Program-made: the position numbers and the translations under genes | Shown here: positions 9,892 to 20,715 of the stretch, piece by piece | Numbering within the stretch: the first letter of the stretch is position 1 | Layout of the letters: each line of letters begins with the position of its first letter | Source: Carposina sasakii | Taxonomy: Eukaryota > Arthropoda > Insecta > Lepidoptera > Carposinidae | Assembly: GCA_014607495.2 (NCBI GenBank) | Contig: CP053172.1 | Span: forward strand, 8,818,888 to 8,882,887 | Direction of reading: 5' to 3' | Length of the DNA: 64,000 bases | The notes under the pieces: model-generated | What the model saw: the letters and a program-made list of their open reading frames with translations, nothing else | Database searches by the model: none | What the model was told of the DNA's origin: nothing

Positions 9892-11538
9892 ATGGATGAT
9901 AGCAAGGTGGCACCAAATTCGGGGAATACCGAATCACTTAACGAAACTACAGCCTCACCTACTGATCGCGGGCGCAGCATAACACAAACTCCACGAAGGC
10001 GCGTCTTGCGTAGCCCCTCACCACCCAGGGAATTGACTCGACGTTCACCATCAATTAGGTCACGCTCCCGTTTACGTCAATATTTTACTAGAAGCCGCAG
10101 TCGCTCTTATGATCAGGACATCAGAAACCACTTTAGCGAAGTACGAGCATCACGACGTCGCGATAAGTCCAGAGAATCAATGCAGCGCTACGACAGATCC
10201 AGAGAGCCTTTTCGACGTCACGACAGGTCACGGGAGTTTTCACGAAATAGGTATTCGCCTTCACAGCAACGATCTCCGCAGGTAGAACACACTTCACGTG
10301 AATTTTTGTCTCAATTTACAAAGTTGCTAGATAATATTAGATCCACTAGTAAGAATAGAAAAGAAACTTTTTCGAATGTTAATGTAGTACCAGAATTTGA
10401 CCCTTCCCTCAAAAATCAAACTATATCGAATTGGCTAACAAAAGTTAACGAATGTGCATTACTATATGAATGGTCTGAGCGTCAGATAATACATTACGCA
10501 TTACCAAAACTAGTAGGCGTCGCGAAAAAGTGGTATGAAGGGTTATCGACACTTTTATTTTCGTGGGCCGAGTGGCAAGCCAAACTAAAGTCTGCATTTC
10601 CTTCAGGAGAAAATTATGGGCAGATGTTGACGGATATGCTGGCAAAACGAGCTAAGTTTGGTGAGTCATTCGAAGAATACTACTACGAAAAAGTCGCTTT
10701 GTTAAACCGTTGCGACATAGTAGGAAAAAAGGCGGTCGAGTGTATATTGTTCGGTATAGATGATAGGTCAGTTCGCCTCGGGGCTGAGGCGGCACAATTT
10801 ACCGATACTGATAAACTTTTAGCATATTTACGTAATGTCAAAATAGCACCTGTTAGGAATTATACTAATTTAAGTAAAAGGTTTAGAGAATCGAAACCCA
10901 GTACTACTACTGGTATAAATACTAAAACCAACTTTAACATACGTTGTTACAATTGCAAGCAGGACGGCCACCCGTTGTCAAAGTGTCCTAAACCTATAAA
11001 GAAATGCACAAAGTGTTCTTTGATTGGACACATCGAATCCGAATGTTTTAGTTTCAAAAACGAAAACAATCAAAACGATAAAAATGATAAATCAGTGCTG
11101 CTAATAAACGAATCGAAACGGAATGACAAGTCTAAATATGTACAACAAGTTTTAGTAAACGGACACAAAACACTCTGTCTGGTTGATCCCGGTAGTGACT
11201 TAACATTAATTAAAGAATGCGAAGCAAGACGGATATTTAGAACGTTCGATAGTAGTATTAGCCGACAAATGGTAGTATTTGGAGGTGCGGTTGTGAATTC
11301 CTTAGGTTCATGCGCTGTGAAGCTTCAAATCCAAAATGTAGTCGCTGAAATCACTTGTATAGTGGTGCCGGATCAATATCTTAAGTATCCATTGTTAGTT
11401 GGGCAGACGTTTACTGAACAACCGCATATTCAAATGTTAAAAACCGAGAGAGAATTAATTTTCACTAGCAATTATAGCACTAATGTATCTACTAAAAGAG
11501 TCGTCGAATTACGATCAACTAACTACATATCGGTCAAG
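9892..11538 (+). pseudogene. Ty3/gypsy Gag-protease, interrupted by a nested element
   Basis: The ORF opens at ATG 9892, just after the leader repeats. Residues about 25-130 are Arg/Ser-rich (RSPSIRSRSRLRQYFTRSRS). Residues about 155-320 are a gypsy Gag capsid region (WLTKVNECALLYEWSERQI, ending near IDDRSVRLGAEAAQF). Two CCHC zinc knuckles follow at about 352-386 (CYNCKQDGHPLSKC, CTKCSLIGHIESEC). The aspartic protease begins near residue 425 (CLVDPGSDLTLI), with Pro where Ser/Thr is usual after the catalytic Asp. The reading frame stops only because another gypsy element inserted at a codon boundary. It resumes in frame at 18022. Gag and protease are thus one ORF in this family. No other stop interrupts this part. 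Confidence 0.9.
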
Positions 11539-11812
11539 TGAAGGATCTGGTTCTTTTCTCAAAAATAAAAGCTGGATCTTGAAGATTATCACGGATTTAT
11601 TATTAACACAACAATCTTTTGCAACTGACAGTAATGGAATGAATATTTTAAAAAACTACCGCCTCCTTTGACATTTCATAAACAAGACAAAACTAAATGT
11701 TGCCACACACAAATTATAATAATCATACTGAAATATACAATAATGTTAAATAGATACTAGTTTGTGATGCTAAATAATCATAATGTTTATATAAATAATA
11801 ACAATGCTAACA
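11539..11812 (-). repeat. 3' LTR of nested gypsy element
   Basis: TG/CA-ended 274-bp block, apparently identical to 17744-18017. It contains A/T-rich stretches and AATAAA-like signals on both strands. On the internal side it abuts GGACGGCCGAAC (minus strand), where a polypurine tract is expected. Confidence 0.9.
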
Positions 11813-12309
11813 GTTCGGCCGTCCTACTTAAGGTGGGTCCTCACACATTAATTAAGCAACGTTTCAAAAAAATTATTCATCAATTTTATGAAAAACACAA
11901 AAATTTTAAAACTTTTCTAATACATTCTTAATTCTCTACACAAGTGAATTATAAATGAACAGACATTTTAATGTAACATCACAGCAAATGATCATAATTC
12001 TTTTTTTTACTAATCTCCAATTAGGTGGTATTCATTAATGACAACTAATTTAATTAACTTAAATATATATACTTAAAAATAGTCTTATCTTATCTGAGTC
12101 TTATCTTTATCCTGCACAATCTACTTTGATCTACGGTCATCTGTGCGATATCAACTGCTTGATACCATTCACTATCTGCACTGACCGCTCAAAGCTTGTG
12201 CTCAAAGTCAAATCAAAATCTCTATATTGAATTGCCACGTTATCCATAGTATATCACAATCTACGGTTGACACTCGCTTGCAATTAACTATTTAAAACTC
12301 AGCAATACA

Positions 12310-12475
12310 ATATTCCATCTTAATCACACTCAAAACAATCTGTAAATCAAATCTCATAACATCCAATATTCCATCTTAATCACTTCAAAACTAGTCTGTA
12401 AATAAAAACTCATAACATTCAGTATTTCATTAAAATCGCTTCAAAAATAATCTGTAAATCAAATCTTATAATGAC
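12310..12475. repeat. Three tandem ~62-bp repeats in the gypsy 3' region
   Basis: The unit contains CCATCTTAATCACTTCAAAA, TCTGTAAATCAAATCTCATAACAT, repeated nearly three times with substitutions. It lies between the integrase 3' end and the LTR of the nested gypsy element. Confidence 0.7.
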
Positions 12476-12494
12476 ATTATCTAGTAATAAATTA

Positions 12495-13990
12495 CTCGTC
12501 AGCAACGTCGCTGTCGTGATCACTCCCGCTATCATCAGTTGAAGGGCTACTAAAGGTGAGCCAAGGCTGAATTTTATCTAGGGCCACAACGTTTTCTTAA
12601 CGCTTATTACCTCTTCTTGACAGCGGAGTGTCTTCAACTAAAAATCTGTCATTTGGCAAAACCTTTATAATACGATACGGACCATGAAATTTTGCCACAA
12701 GTTTCTTTGATTTACCAGCACTATCTTTATCAATCAAAGTCCTTTCTATACGAATTAGTTCTCCTACTTTATGATTTGTCCCCTTTTTTCTATTCTATTC
12801 TATTCTATTCTTTATTGTACACAGACATTTTATATTTTTTTCTTTTTTTTATCAAAATCTTTCTTTGAAATTTCTTGCTGTTTATCGATATTTTCTTTTG
12901 CACTAGATCTTAACTGCACAAGATCGTCACCCGTTAAGTATTCAGTAGTTTCAAGCAAAACGTCACTTAAAATATTTTCTGATCCATTTATTAGTTTGCA
13001 ACCAAATAAAAGTTCGGACGGGCTTTTGCCTGTAGTTTTATTAATAGTCGAGTTAATCCCTAATTGTACATCACCTACATATTCGTCCCACGTGTTGTCA
13101 TTCTTGCCATGACATTTGGTACTTAAGGCATCCGAAATTGTGCGGTTGAATCTTTCAACCTGCCCGTTCGCTCTAGGAGATGCAACGGCATTCAATATGT
13201 GCTTGATATTTAATTTATTTGTAAATTCCTTAAATTTGGTACTAGTAAAGCAAGAACCTCGATCCGTTATGAGGCGACTCGGTACTCCAAAAAAACTAAA
13301 ATGGTCTTTGAACACACGGATCGCCGTTGAAGTTTTAGTATCTCTAACCGGCCGTATATTTATAAATTTTTTGAATGCATCGATAATAACTAGCAGATAC
13401 ATGTTAACTTTCCTAGAACGAACGAACGGTCCTAGATGGTCAGCATGTAGGGTATGAAACGGCGATTCGATTTTAGGAATGGGATGTAGCATACCCTCTT
13501 TGCGACCACCAGGTGCTTTATGATGCGCACACTCTAAACACGCCGCAACATACTTTTTTGCGAACCTCCGCATTTTTGGGAACCAAAAGGAAGCCCGAAG
13601 TCTATCAAGAGTTTTGTCGAACCCGAAATGACCCACTTCATCGTGGTTCATGCGCAAAACCTGCCACCTAACGCCTTTGGGTACTACCCACCTAATTCCA
13701 TTTTCAACAACCCGATAGACATAATTTCCTTTCAACTGATAATTATTACAAACTTCTGCTATTAATTTGGACTCGTCATTCTGTAAAATCTCTCGAATAC
13801 GCTTCACTTCATCATCGTCACTTTGAACTGTTGCAATCCAATCTTTCATGTCAACATGTAATACATCAATAACGTGATCATCTTTCTCGTCAGTGGGCTC
13901 GGTTACCGGACCTCGACTCAGTGCATCAACATGAGCCATCCGCGATCCCGGCCGATATTCAATTTCGCAATCATATTCTTGAAACTGAAC
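12495..13990 (-). pseudogene. Gypsy RNase H tail and integrase
   Basis: On the minus strand the segment begins with the RNase H tail (HWWVQFQEYDCEIEYRPGSR) and runs into integrase at 13939. It has the HHCC zinc-binding region (HDEVGHFGFDKTLDRLR ... CLECAHH) and the DDE core: Asp in HADHLGPF, Asp in LITDRGSCF, Glu in NGQVERFN. Its role is insertion of element cDNA into the genome. The C-terminal region continues to about 12495 (VAKFHGPYRIIKVLPNDRF), but a pentanucleotide repeat at 12788-12815, TTCTA repeated, breaks the frame after ...KKKKKI. The DDE residues are all present. The preceding RT core is missing. Confidence 0.88.
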
Positions 13991-14039
13991 CCACCAATGA
14001 GAAATTCGTTGGCACTAGATCTCTTTTCGTTAGCGTGGT

Positions 14040-14520
14040 CCGAATGGCATACGTTTGAATTGGTATTGCCCATCTGGCGTCACGAATGAAGTCTTATCTT
14101 GTGAATCTTCCTTAATAGGGATTTGGTAATAACCGGACGCAAGGTCCAGGCTTATAAATAACGAGTGTCCAGCTAATCGATCTAGCTGATCATCGATCAA
14201 TGGTAATGGATAATGCTCTTTCTGCGTTTTGTTATTACAAGTAAAATGGGGCTAGCATATTGCGAATTTGACTCACAAATAATATCTGCGTCGAGCATAT
14301 CCTGTACTTGTTCTCGTTCTGGATAAGACAAACGGTACGGACGATATACTACTGGCCGTGAATCGTTCAAGACAATTTCCATTTAAACGATGTTCGTATA
14401 TCCTAAATCCTTCAGACTACTTGAGAAGCAGGAGCTATATTTCATAAGTAAAGATTTGAGTTTAAACAATTCGTCTTTGCTCAAGTCTCCACTAACATTT
14501 AATTCTGAGTCTAAGGTGCT
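14040..14520 (-). pseudogene. Truncated gypsy reverse transcriptase
   Basis: Only the N-terminal RT remains: NDSRPVVYRPYRLSYPEREQ, ADIICESNSQYASPILLV, then, after frame changes, YPLPLIDDQLDRLAGHSLF, ASGYY-type sequence, and a stop just after the MPFG motif. The fingers and palm motif before YMDD are present; YMDD itself and most of RNase H are gone. The sequence then jumps to the RNase H tail at about 14000, an internal deletion of roughly 1 kb relative to the plus-strand element. Polymerase activity is impossible. Confidence 0.8.
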
Positions 14521-14525
14521 AACAT

Positions 14526-15173
14526 CTAATACATTAACGGATAAAAAAAATCGTTGCAACTAATAACACGAGTCAGCAATGTATCTTTTTCGAATGACAA
14601 CGGCCTGTTCGACAGATTTTGTACTAATATACAACCTATACCATTTTCTAAGTTATATTCGCCTGCCATTAAATAATAATCATTATTTGGTTTTCGTCGC
14701 AATGATCCACGTACGTAAATAGGACCGGTATATTTAGTACCGCAATATATTTTCACTAAAGACATTTGCCCAGGCGGAATAATTATTGCTACATGACATA
14801 ATAGTAGTAATTTACATGATTCGTGTCTTTTAAAAATTAACGAATCAGTTGTTTTCGTAATAACTATTCCAGGCTTCTCAGTGAAGCTATGCCCAATCAA
14901 TATAGGATACTTTATGACCGAATCTTCGACAATATATACATTGATAGTCTCCAGAATATTCTGGATTTCAATATCAACACATGCGGCACCAATAGGCATT
15001 ACTATATTATTCCCGATTCCTCTCATAACTGGTAAGTTTTTGTTACATATGTTTAATCCTAAGTGAACTGCCTCACTATTACGTAACAGGGTACATTGGC
15101 TACCCAGATCTACATATCCTTGCGTCAAGAAACCATTCAACTTTACTTCAATCAAATATTTTCTATCAGACAT
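14526..15173 (-). CDS. Gypsy aspartic protease region
   Basis: This 215-aa ORF covers the retropepsin-like domain and the linker to RT. The catalytic motif reads GYVDLGSQCTLLRN, with Leu after the Asp instead of Ser or Thr. The flap/second half contains IKYPILIGHSFTEKPGIV. The C-terminal part (GPIYVRGSLRRKPN, YNLENGIGCILVQNL) matches the linker found at 18022-18353 on the other strand. It starts in a different frame from the upstream nucleocapsid ORF, which ends two bases before it, whereas the plus-strand relative is fused. The break may be a frameshift mutation. Confidence 0.8.
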   Translation of the reverse strand: MSDRKYLIEVKLNGFLTQGYVDLGSQCTLLRNSEAVHLGLNICNKNLPVMRGIGNNIVMPIGAACVDIEIQNILETINVYIVEDSVIKYPILIGHSFTEKPGIVITKTTDSLIFKRHESCKLLLLCHVAIIIPPGQMSLVKIYCGTKYTGPIYVRGSLRRKPNNDYYLMAGEYNLENGIGCILVQNLSNRPLSFEKDTLLTRVISCNDFFYPLMY

Positions 15174-15174
15174 A

Positions 15175-15590
15175 TTATTTACATACCCTCATGACGCTTT
15201 TCTCACTCGGTTCAACGGATTTGTTATTGAGGTCGTGTGGTAATTTCGGACAGTTTGTAGATATGTGACCTAATTTATTACATAAGTTACACTTAAGAAT
15301 CTTTTTTGTGCATTTAAAACTGAAATGGCCCGGTTCGTTACAATTATAACAGATTACTGATGAGTTACCTTGCGATCTACTAATTTTTATCTCGTTATTT
15401 GGGTCTTGTTTTGAGTTAGTATGGCTCGACGTTGTAATTGGTCTCTTATCATTTATAACCCTAGACCTATCTGCATCGCGTGGCTGCTGCTTAATCGATT
15501 GAAAATATTTTAATACTTGTTCCGGTTCGTCACACTTCGCGGCTTTTGCACCTAATCGTAAAGATCGATCTTCTATCCTGTCGGCGACGA
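15175..15590 (-). pseudogene. Gypsy Gag C-terminal part with two zinc knuckles
   Basis: Gag homology resumes at about 15590 (IEDRSLRLGAKAAKC), directly after the 1.1-kb insertion. Two CCHC knuckles follow, CYNCNEPGHFSFKC and CNLCNKLGHISTNC, which bind element RNA. The ORF ends at a TAA just before the protease ORF. Confidence 0.85.
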
Positions 15591-16702
15591 AGACATGAAA
15601 CCTACCCAAATTGAATGATTCGATGTTATGTACATATAGATAAGGTTGATATTTGAATAAAGAGTTTGCAATACATGTTAGGTATAGCGCTAACATTAAG
15701 TTTGTACTAGGTAGGGTTGTTTTGTGTCTGACTTATTTCTTATCCCTTTGAGTTTTATTAGGTGTAGGTAGCTATTCTGAGCACATTAAGAGTATTTTTA
15801 AGTAAATTGAATAATTACTTTAGTAGATATTTGCGATTTCATAGTTTATTAAGATTTTGAACTTGTGCTCACAGTAGCTTCGAGAATATTCCAATTAGAA
15901 TGAATCTGATTATTTCTTATTAGAGTTCAGTTTATGCCCTTTCTAGTGATATATAATTCATGTATATAGATTGTGTAAATTAGATTTTATTAAGGGCTAA
16001 ACTTAGCAAGTCGGTAAAATTTGTAAGATTTTAGACTTTTCTCCTTTGACAACTTTTTATTGTTTAAACTTAGAAATAAGATTTTTATATAATTAGATAG
16101 ATCTAATTAAGACCTTTTTAACAATGTATAACACATGTACGTAATGTTTATTTTGAAATAAATATAGGGCGCAAAAGAGGTCAGTCAAGGGACAAACTAG
16201 ATAAAATGTTAGAAGAAATCGTAGAGAATTTCTACCGCGTTCCAGACGGTAAGGGTGAACCGTCGACATATTTGTAAGTCGCACGGATTTTGTGTGTTCA
16301 ATCCGAGGCGAGTTCCTAAGAAGAAAAATAAGAAGAAAAGTGAAAAGGAAGCAAAATAGGAACAAGAGAAGCCATTGAAGACTGCCTGAAGACTGACCTC
16401 TTGCCCGCAGTTTGGAAGAAAAGTGTGTTTTGTCTCTCTCACTCCCGCGTACGACAACAACATACAGGGGTGCGACAGCAACATACAGTGGGTGGGTTTG
16501 ACAACAACATACAATAGGGTGACCGGCGCGTATTTAGTACGCGACGACGCCGCGGCTGATATCGGAGCTGCGCACACGGGTGAAGGGTGCGCGAGGCGGA
16601 CGCGACCAGCGCGGGTTTGGAAGTTACGCCCCGAGCCCACCGCGTTCGTCACCCCGGGGATCCTTTCCCCGGCCGGACCCGCTGAAACGGGAGCTGGCCG
16701 CA
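15579..16702. mobile_element. Unclassified ~1.1-kb insertion in gypsy gag
   Basis: Gag of the nested element breaks between DCILY (minus strand, near 16706) and IEDRSLRL (near 15590). The intervening sequence is AT-rich on the left and strongly GC-rich on the right (about 16520-16700). It can be read as TGTCGGCGACG...GGCCGCA, like a solo LTR, but I see no matching target duplication. Overlapping ORFs on both strands show no recognisable domain. Confidence 0.6.
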
Positions 16703-16705
16703 TAC

Positions 16706-17730
16706 AAAATACAATCAACTGCTCTTTTCCCTTTGATTTCACATCGATTTAATAAATTAATCTTTTCATAATAATATAATTCTAGTGATTCAGAATACTT
16801 TACACGTTTCGATAACATTTCCGTTAATAGTTCCGCATAATCATCACTGCTAGGAAACGATTCTATTAATTTAATTTTCCATTCCGACCATGTAAATGAC
16901 ATCGTTGGAAGCGCTTGGTACCATGTGTTAGCTACACCTGTTAGCTTGGGCAGTGCGTAGTGGATTATTTGATCGTCTCCCCAGCCATATAATTTAGCAC
17001 ACTCATCCACTTTACACAGCCACATATGAATCGTTTGCCCCTTCACCATCGGATCAAATTCCGGTACTACATTCCCCAGCATGGGGAATTTGTTTCCCTC
17101 CGGCTTGTTACTGCTGATACTTTTAACAAGTTGACTTATAAATAATTGCGCATCATTACTTAAAAATTGTGATTGACTTACTTGTTGATTCGCCAACCTA
17201 GGGCTCTTACTTACTCCGTAGCTCTGCCGACGACTATCACGAGCTAAATAACGGCGACGATCACCACGGCGATGGCTGCGGTCGCGACTACGGCTGCGGT
17301 CGCGGCTACGGCTGCGGTCGCGGCTACGGCTGCGGTCGCGGCTACGGCTGCGATCGCGGCTACGGCTGCGGTCATCACGGAGCCGGCTACAACTCCTTCG
17401 TGCACTGCTTTGACTGCGGCTCCTCAGGTTTCGGCTTGAACGGTGGCTTTTGCGACTCGGGCTACGCGTAGTACGATGCTCATGTCTGCGCCGACGACTC
17501 TGCTTGCGGTTCTTTGAACGATGTTTGCGTCGATCTCGAGATCGACTTTTTTTTTCCTTAGTTCTTCCTTCTTTGGTGGTGCCTTGATATTGATGTTTTC
17601 GCATCATCGGTGAGCCGTCAGGTGTATGACAGGAACTTCTACTTCTTTGGATACTGTTATTATTGTTGGTATTATTCATATTACCAGATTTTTCAGTATT
17701 TCGTTGAAATTGTGGGTGCTGTGGTATCAT
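16706..17730 (-). pseudogene. Gypsy Gag N-terminal part with SR-repeat domain
   Basis: The ORF starts at ATG 17730, 14 bases inside the 5' LTR. Residues about 28-165 are extremely Arg/Ser-rich, with five tandem copies of a RSRSRD unit encoded by an 18-bp DNA repeat (about 17270-17370), resembling the RS domains of splicing factors. The capsid region follows (FDPMVKGQTIHMWLCKVDEC, YALPKLTGVANTWYQALP) and ends at DCILY, where unrelated sequence begins. It is closely related in layout to the plus-strand Gag at 9892. Confidence 0.88.
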
Positions 17731-17743
17731 CCCACTTCTGAAT

Positions 17744-18017
17744 TGAAGGATCTGGTTCTTTTCTCAAAAATAAAAGCTGGATCTTGAAGATTATCACGGA
17801 TTTATTATTAACACAACAATCTTTTGCAACTGACAGTAATGGAATGAATATTTTAAAAAACTACCGCCTCCTTTGACATTTCATAAACAAGACAAAACTA
17901 AATGTTGCCACACACAAATTATAATAATCATACTGAAATATACAATAATGTTAAATAGATACTAGTTTGTGATGCTAAATAATCATAATGTTTATATAAA
18001 TAATAACAATGCTAACA
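17744..18017 (-). repeat. 5' LTR of nested gypsy element
   Basis: 274-bp TG/CA-ended block, apparently identical to 11539-11812. On its internal side lies TTCAGAAGTGGGAT (minus strand), the primer-binding-site motif shared with the plus-strand gypsy element. The CAAG duplication is at 18018-18021. Confidence 0.92.
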
Positions 18018-18021
18018 CAAG

Positions 18022-18353
18022 GGTGTAGATGTATTGGAGGTAGAGTGTAATCCTGTTTTTTCTGGGGACATATATGTACGTAGCAACTATCGAGGCCAAC
18101 CCGGTAGAGAGTATCAAATTGAGGAGGGTATATATTCTATTAGTGACGGGATAGGTCATGTGCTAGTGATTCCAATAACCAAAAATCCGATTACCTTTGA
18201 GAAAGAAGAGTTGATTGCTAGGGTAGAGGTAGTCGTAGAGTCTTTTGGGTTTAGTGAAATTAATAGGATTGAGAGTAAAGACTCGCTTAAACCATTTGTG
18301 GTACAAGAGTTAAATATTGGTAATATTACTGAATCACAAAAACTTCGTTTATT
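18022..18353 (+). pseudogene. Continuation of the plus-strand gypsy ORF (protease-RT linker)
   Basis: The frame left at 11538 resumes here without a shift. The region contains SGDIYVRSNYRGQPGREYQI and GIYSISDGIGHVLVIPITKN, matching the C-terminal linker of the minus-strand protease ORF. It is cut at 18354 by a hAT element. Confidence 0.85.
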
Positions 18354-19024
18354 CAGTGACGGATTTACCAGCAGGCTGAGTAGGCTCGAGCCTAGGGCGG
18401 CAGATTTTGGGGGCGGCAAATTTGGGGAACGATTATTATTATTATTTTTTTTTACCTCATAGAAATCAAAAATATTTTTCTATGACGGTTTTCTGATGTC
18501 TTACAGATAGAAGTCTGCAACAAATTTCGTCGATGACTTTTCTCTCTCACTTGTCATTGCACATTCCGAGAGTAGCAAACTTCCATATTCTAGAGTAAAA
18601 CAGCTAGTTCGCCGCCCCTCAAGCAGTGATCGGCCTCGCGCCTCTGCGCCCTTTGCCCACACTTCTTATGAGTGATAATTTTTTTAAAACGAAAAACCGA
18701 CTTCCTCCCAAAACTCGAGCTTACTAAAGTAAAATTTAACTAAAGGGCAAATATACGAGTATATTGCGATAAGCCGTGTACGAAGTTTTGGAGGCATAAT
18801 ATTGTCAGATTTATATATTTTTTATATAAAATAGGCCACATAACAAAAGAGAAAAAGGACTAGGAAAAGAGCGCAATTGTAAAAAATATGCCCTATAATT
18901 ATTTTACGTGCAATTTCAACGAAATTGTTGCATTGTAAAAATAATGTATGATATGACAATTGTTGAGGCAAGGGCGGCAAAAACTATTCAGCCTATACCT
19001 TGAAAATTTGTAAATCCGCCACTG
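18354..19024. mobile_element. Non-autonomous hAT element (671 bp) in gypsy pol
   Basis: Ends are CAGTGACGGATTTACC and, on the other side, the complement of CAGTGGCGGATTTAC. A perfect 8-bp duplication, CGTTTATT, sits at 18346-18353 and 19025-19032. CAGTG ends plus 8-bp duplications are characteristic of hAT transposons. The interior has GGGCGGCAAATTTGGGG-type motifs near both ends and no transposase. Removing the insert leaves the gypsy pol frame continuous. Confidence 0.92.
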
Positions 19025-20046
19025 CGTTTATTGAATTTGGTTAATGAATATCGGGATTGTTTCGCAACTGCGTTAAACGAATTAGGATGCACAAACTTAG
19101 AAAAGATGAAAATAGATTTATGCGATGACCAACCAGTAATCTACAAACCGCATAGGCTTTCGCAAAAAGAAAGGGAGGAAGTACAAAGTATGATAGACGA
19201 GTTAAACGCTACTGGAGTTATCAGAGTCTAGTTCTCCATATGCTAGCCCGATAATATTGGTTAGAAAGAAAACTGGTGATGCCTTTGCGTGGATTACCGG
19301 GCATTAAATAAAAAGACTATTAAACAACATTATCCTCTTCCGTGCATGGAGGACCAAATGAATAGATTATCAGGTTTTTTATTTTACTCTACATTAGATT
19401 TGGCTAGCGGCTACTACCAGTTAGAACTGGCGGAGGAAGCGAAATCAAAGACTGCGTTTATAACTCCAGATGGTCAATGGGAATTTAATAGGATGCCATT
19501 TGGTTTAGCGAACGCACCGGCCGTCTTTCAAAGAACTGTGAACAAAGCTTTAGGTCCACTTCGATTCAGTACGGCTATAGCATATATGGATGACGTCTTG
19601 GTCCCTTCAAAAACTGTAGACGATGGATTGAATAAACTAAAGTCGATTTTTGATAGGTTAAGGGAGTTTAACTTGACACTAAAACCTAGTAAATGTTTTT
19701 TCTTCCAAACCTCTGTAAATTTTCTCGGGTTTGAGGTAACTGCTAACGGTATCAAACCGGGTTCTAAAAAGATAGAAGCAGTACAATCCTTTCCGACGCC
19801 GAAAAGTATTCACAATGTCCGTCAATTCCTTGGGCTGGCTAGTTTTTTCAGAAAATTCATTAAAAACTTTGCTGTTATAGCAAAACCCCTCACATGTTTA
19901 CTAAAAAACAAAGTACCTAGGGGTAGCGAACAAGAAGGGGCTTTTAATGAATTAAAAGAAAGGCTTATATCACGACCAATACTTGCACTATACAGTCCAT
20001 TACTGACAACGGAGTTGCATACCGATGCAAGTAAATGGGGAGTTAA
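19025..20046 (+). pseudogene. Plus-strand gypsy reverse transcriptase
   Basis: RT motifs in order: PVIYKPHRLSQKEREEVQ, VDYRALNKKTIKQHYPLP, TLDLASGYYQLEL, FNRMPFGLANAPAVFQR, the active site AIAYMDDVLV, LTLKPSKCFFF and NVRQFLGLASFFRKFI. RNase H begins with ELHTDASKWG and is lost where LINE sequence takes over. A stop near 19231 and another frame change near 19280 break the ORF between the first motif and VDYRALN. The main reading block is 19289-20046. Integrase and the 3' LTR are absent. Confidence 0.9.
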
Positions 20047-20715
20047 GCTTAATAGTACTACGTCAGACTTTTTAGAAATCAGATCGGGTGTACCACAGGG
20101 GAGTATCTTGGGGCCCATAATGTATCTGGACAGAAGGCTGACATGGAAAAAGCATATCTGGACCAAAAGAAAAGCACTGGATACAAAACTGAGATCCATG
20201 TCCTGGCTGATTGGTAGAAAGTCTCAGTTAACTAACGAAAGCAAAATGGCAGTTTACAAAACTATTTTAAACCCAGTTTGGACATATGGCATTGAACTCT
20301 GGGGAACAGCAAGTAACAGCAACATAGAAATTCTAGAAAGATTTCAGACAAAAGCCATTAGATCAATGTTCAACATCCCAAATTGCATTCAAAATAACTA
20401 TATCCTGCAAGACTTGAGGCTCGATACTGTGAAACAAGAAATCGCTTCCCGAAGCCAGAAATACCAACAAAAATTAACAATACATGTTAATGCTTTGGCT
20501 GCCAATCTAAAAGGTTCAGGTAGTAATGCTTATTCAAGACTGAGAAGGAACAGTGTTCCAAACCTCGTAAAAAGATTCTCTAAAGAATAGCGATAGTGGT
20601 CAATGGACCACTTCCTTGCTGTACCAACAAAGTGACCAGAAAATGCTCAGACAAAGAAACAGCTAAATGTTTATGACAGATTGCTGTGTAAGCAGAAACA
20701 ATAGAAAAAAAAAAT
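20047..20715 (+). pseudogene. Truncated Jockey-like LINE fused in frame to gypsy RT
   Basis: From about 20047 the ORF continues as non-LTR polymerase: SGVPQGSILGP, then directly LDRRLTWKKHIWTKRKALDT, VYKTILNPVWTYGIELWGTA and IEILERFQTKAIRSMF. The palm region with the active site between LGP and LDRRL is deleted. The ORF stops at 20590; a 3' UTR and an A-rich tail (near 20701-20713) follow. The open frame across the junction with gypsy RNase H seems accidental. No target duplication could be defined. Confidence 0.85.

Larger units (their letters stand above)
11539..18017 (-). mobile_element. Nested Ty3/gypsy element with complete LTRs (defective)
   Basis: Two 274-bp direct repeats, 11539-11812 and 17744-18017, bound this minus-strand element; read on the minus strand they run TGTTAGCATTG to AGATCCTTCA. 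A 4-bp duplication, CAAG, flanks it at 11535-11538 and 18018-18021. I found no difference between the LTRs by eye, so the insertion is recent. Inside, from the right: Gag, nucleocapsid, protease, an RT remnant and integrase. Gag is interrupted by ~1.1 kb of unrelated sequence, and most of RT and RNase H is deleted. The element therefore cannot supply its own polymerase and may have been mobilised in trans. Confidence 0.93.

Noticed and set aside
15579..16702. Solo LTR within gypsy gag
   Set aside because: TG...CA ends can be drawn, but the flanks (TATCC and TACAA) do not match, so the class was left open.
16423..16752. 109-codon plus-strand ORF
   Set aside because: It crosses the boundary between the unclassified insertion and gypsy gag on the opposite strand; no domain or start context supports it.
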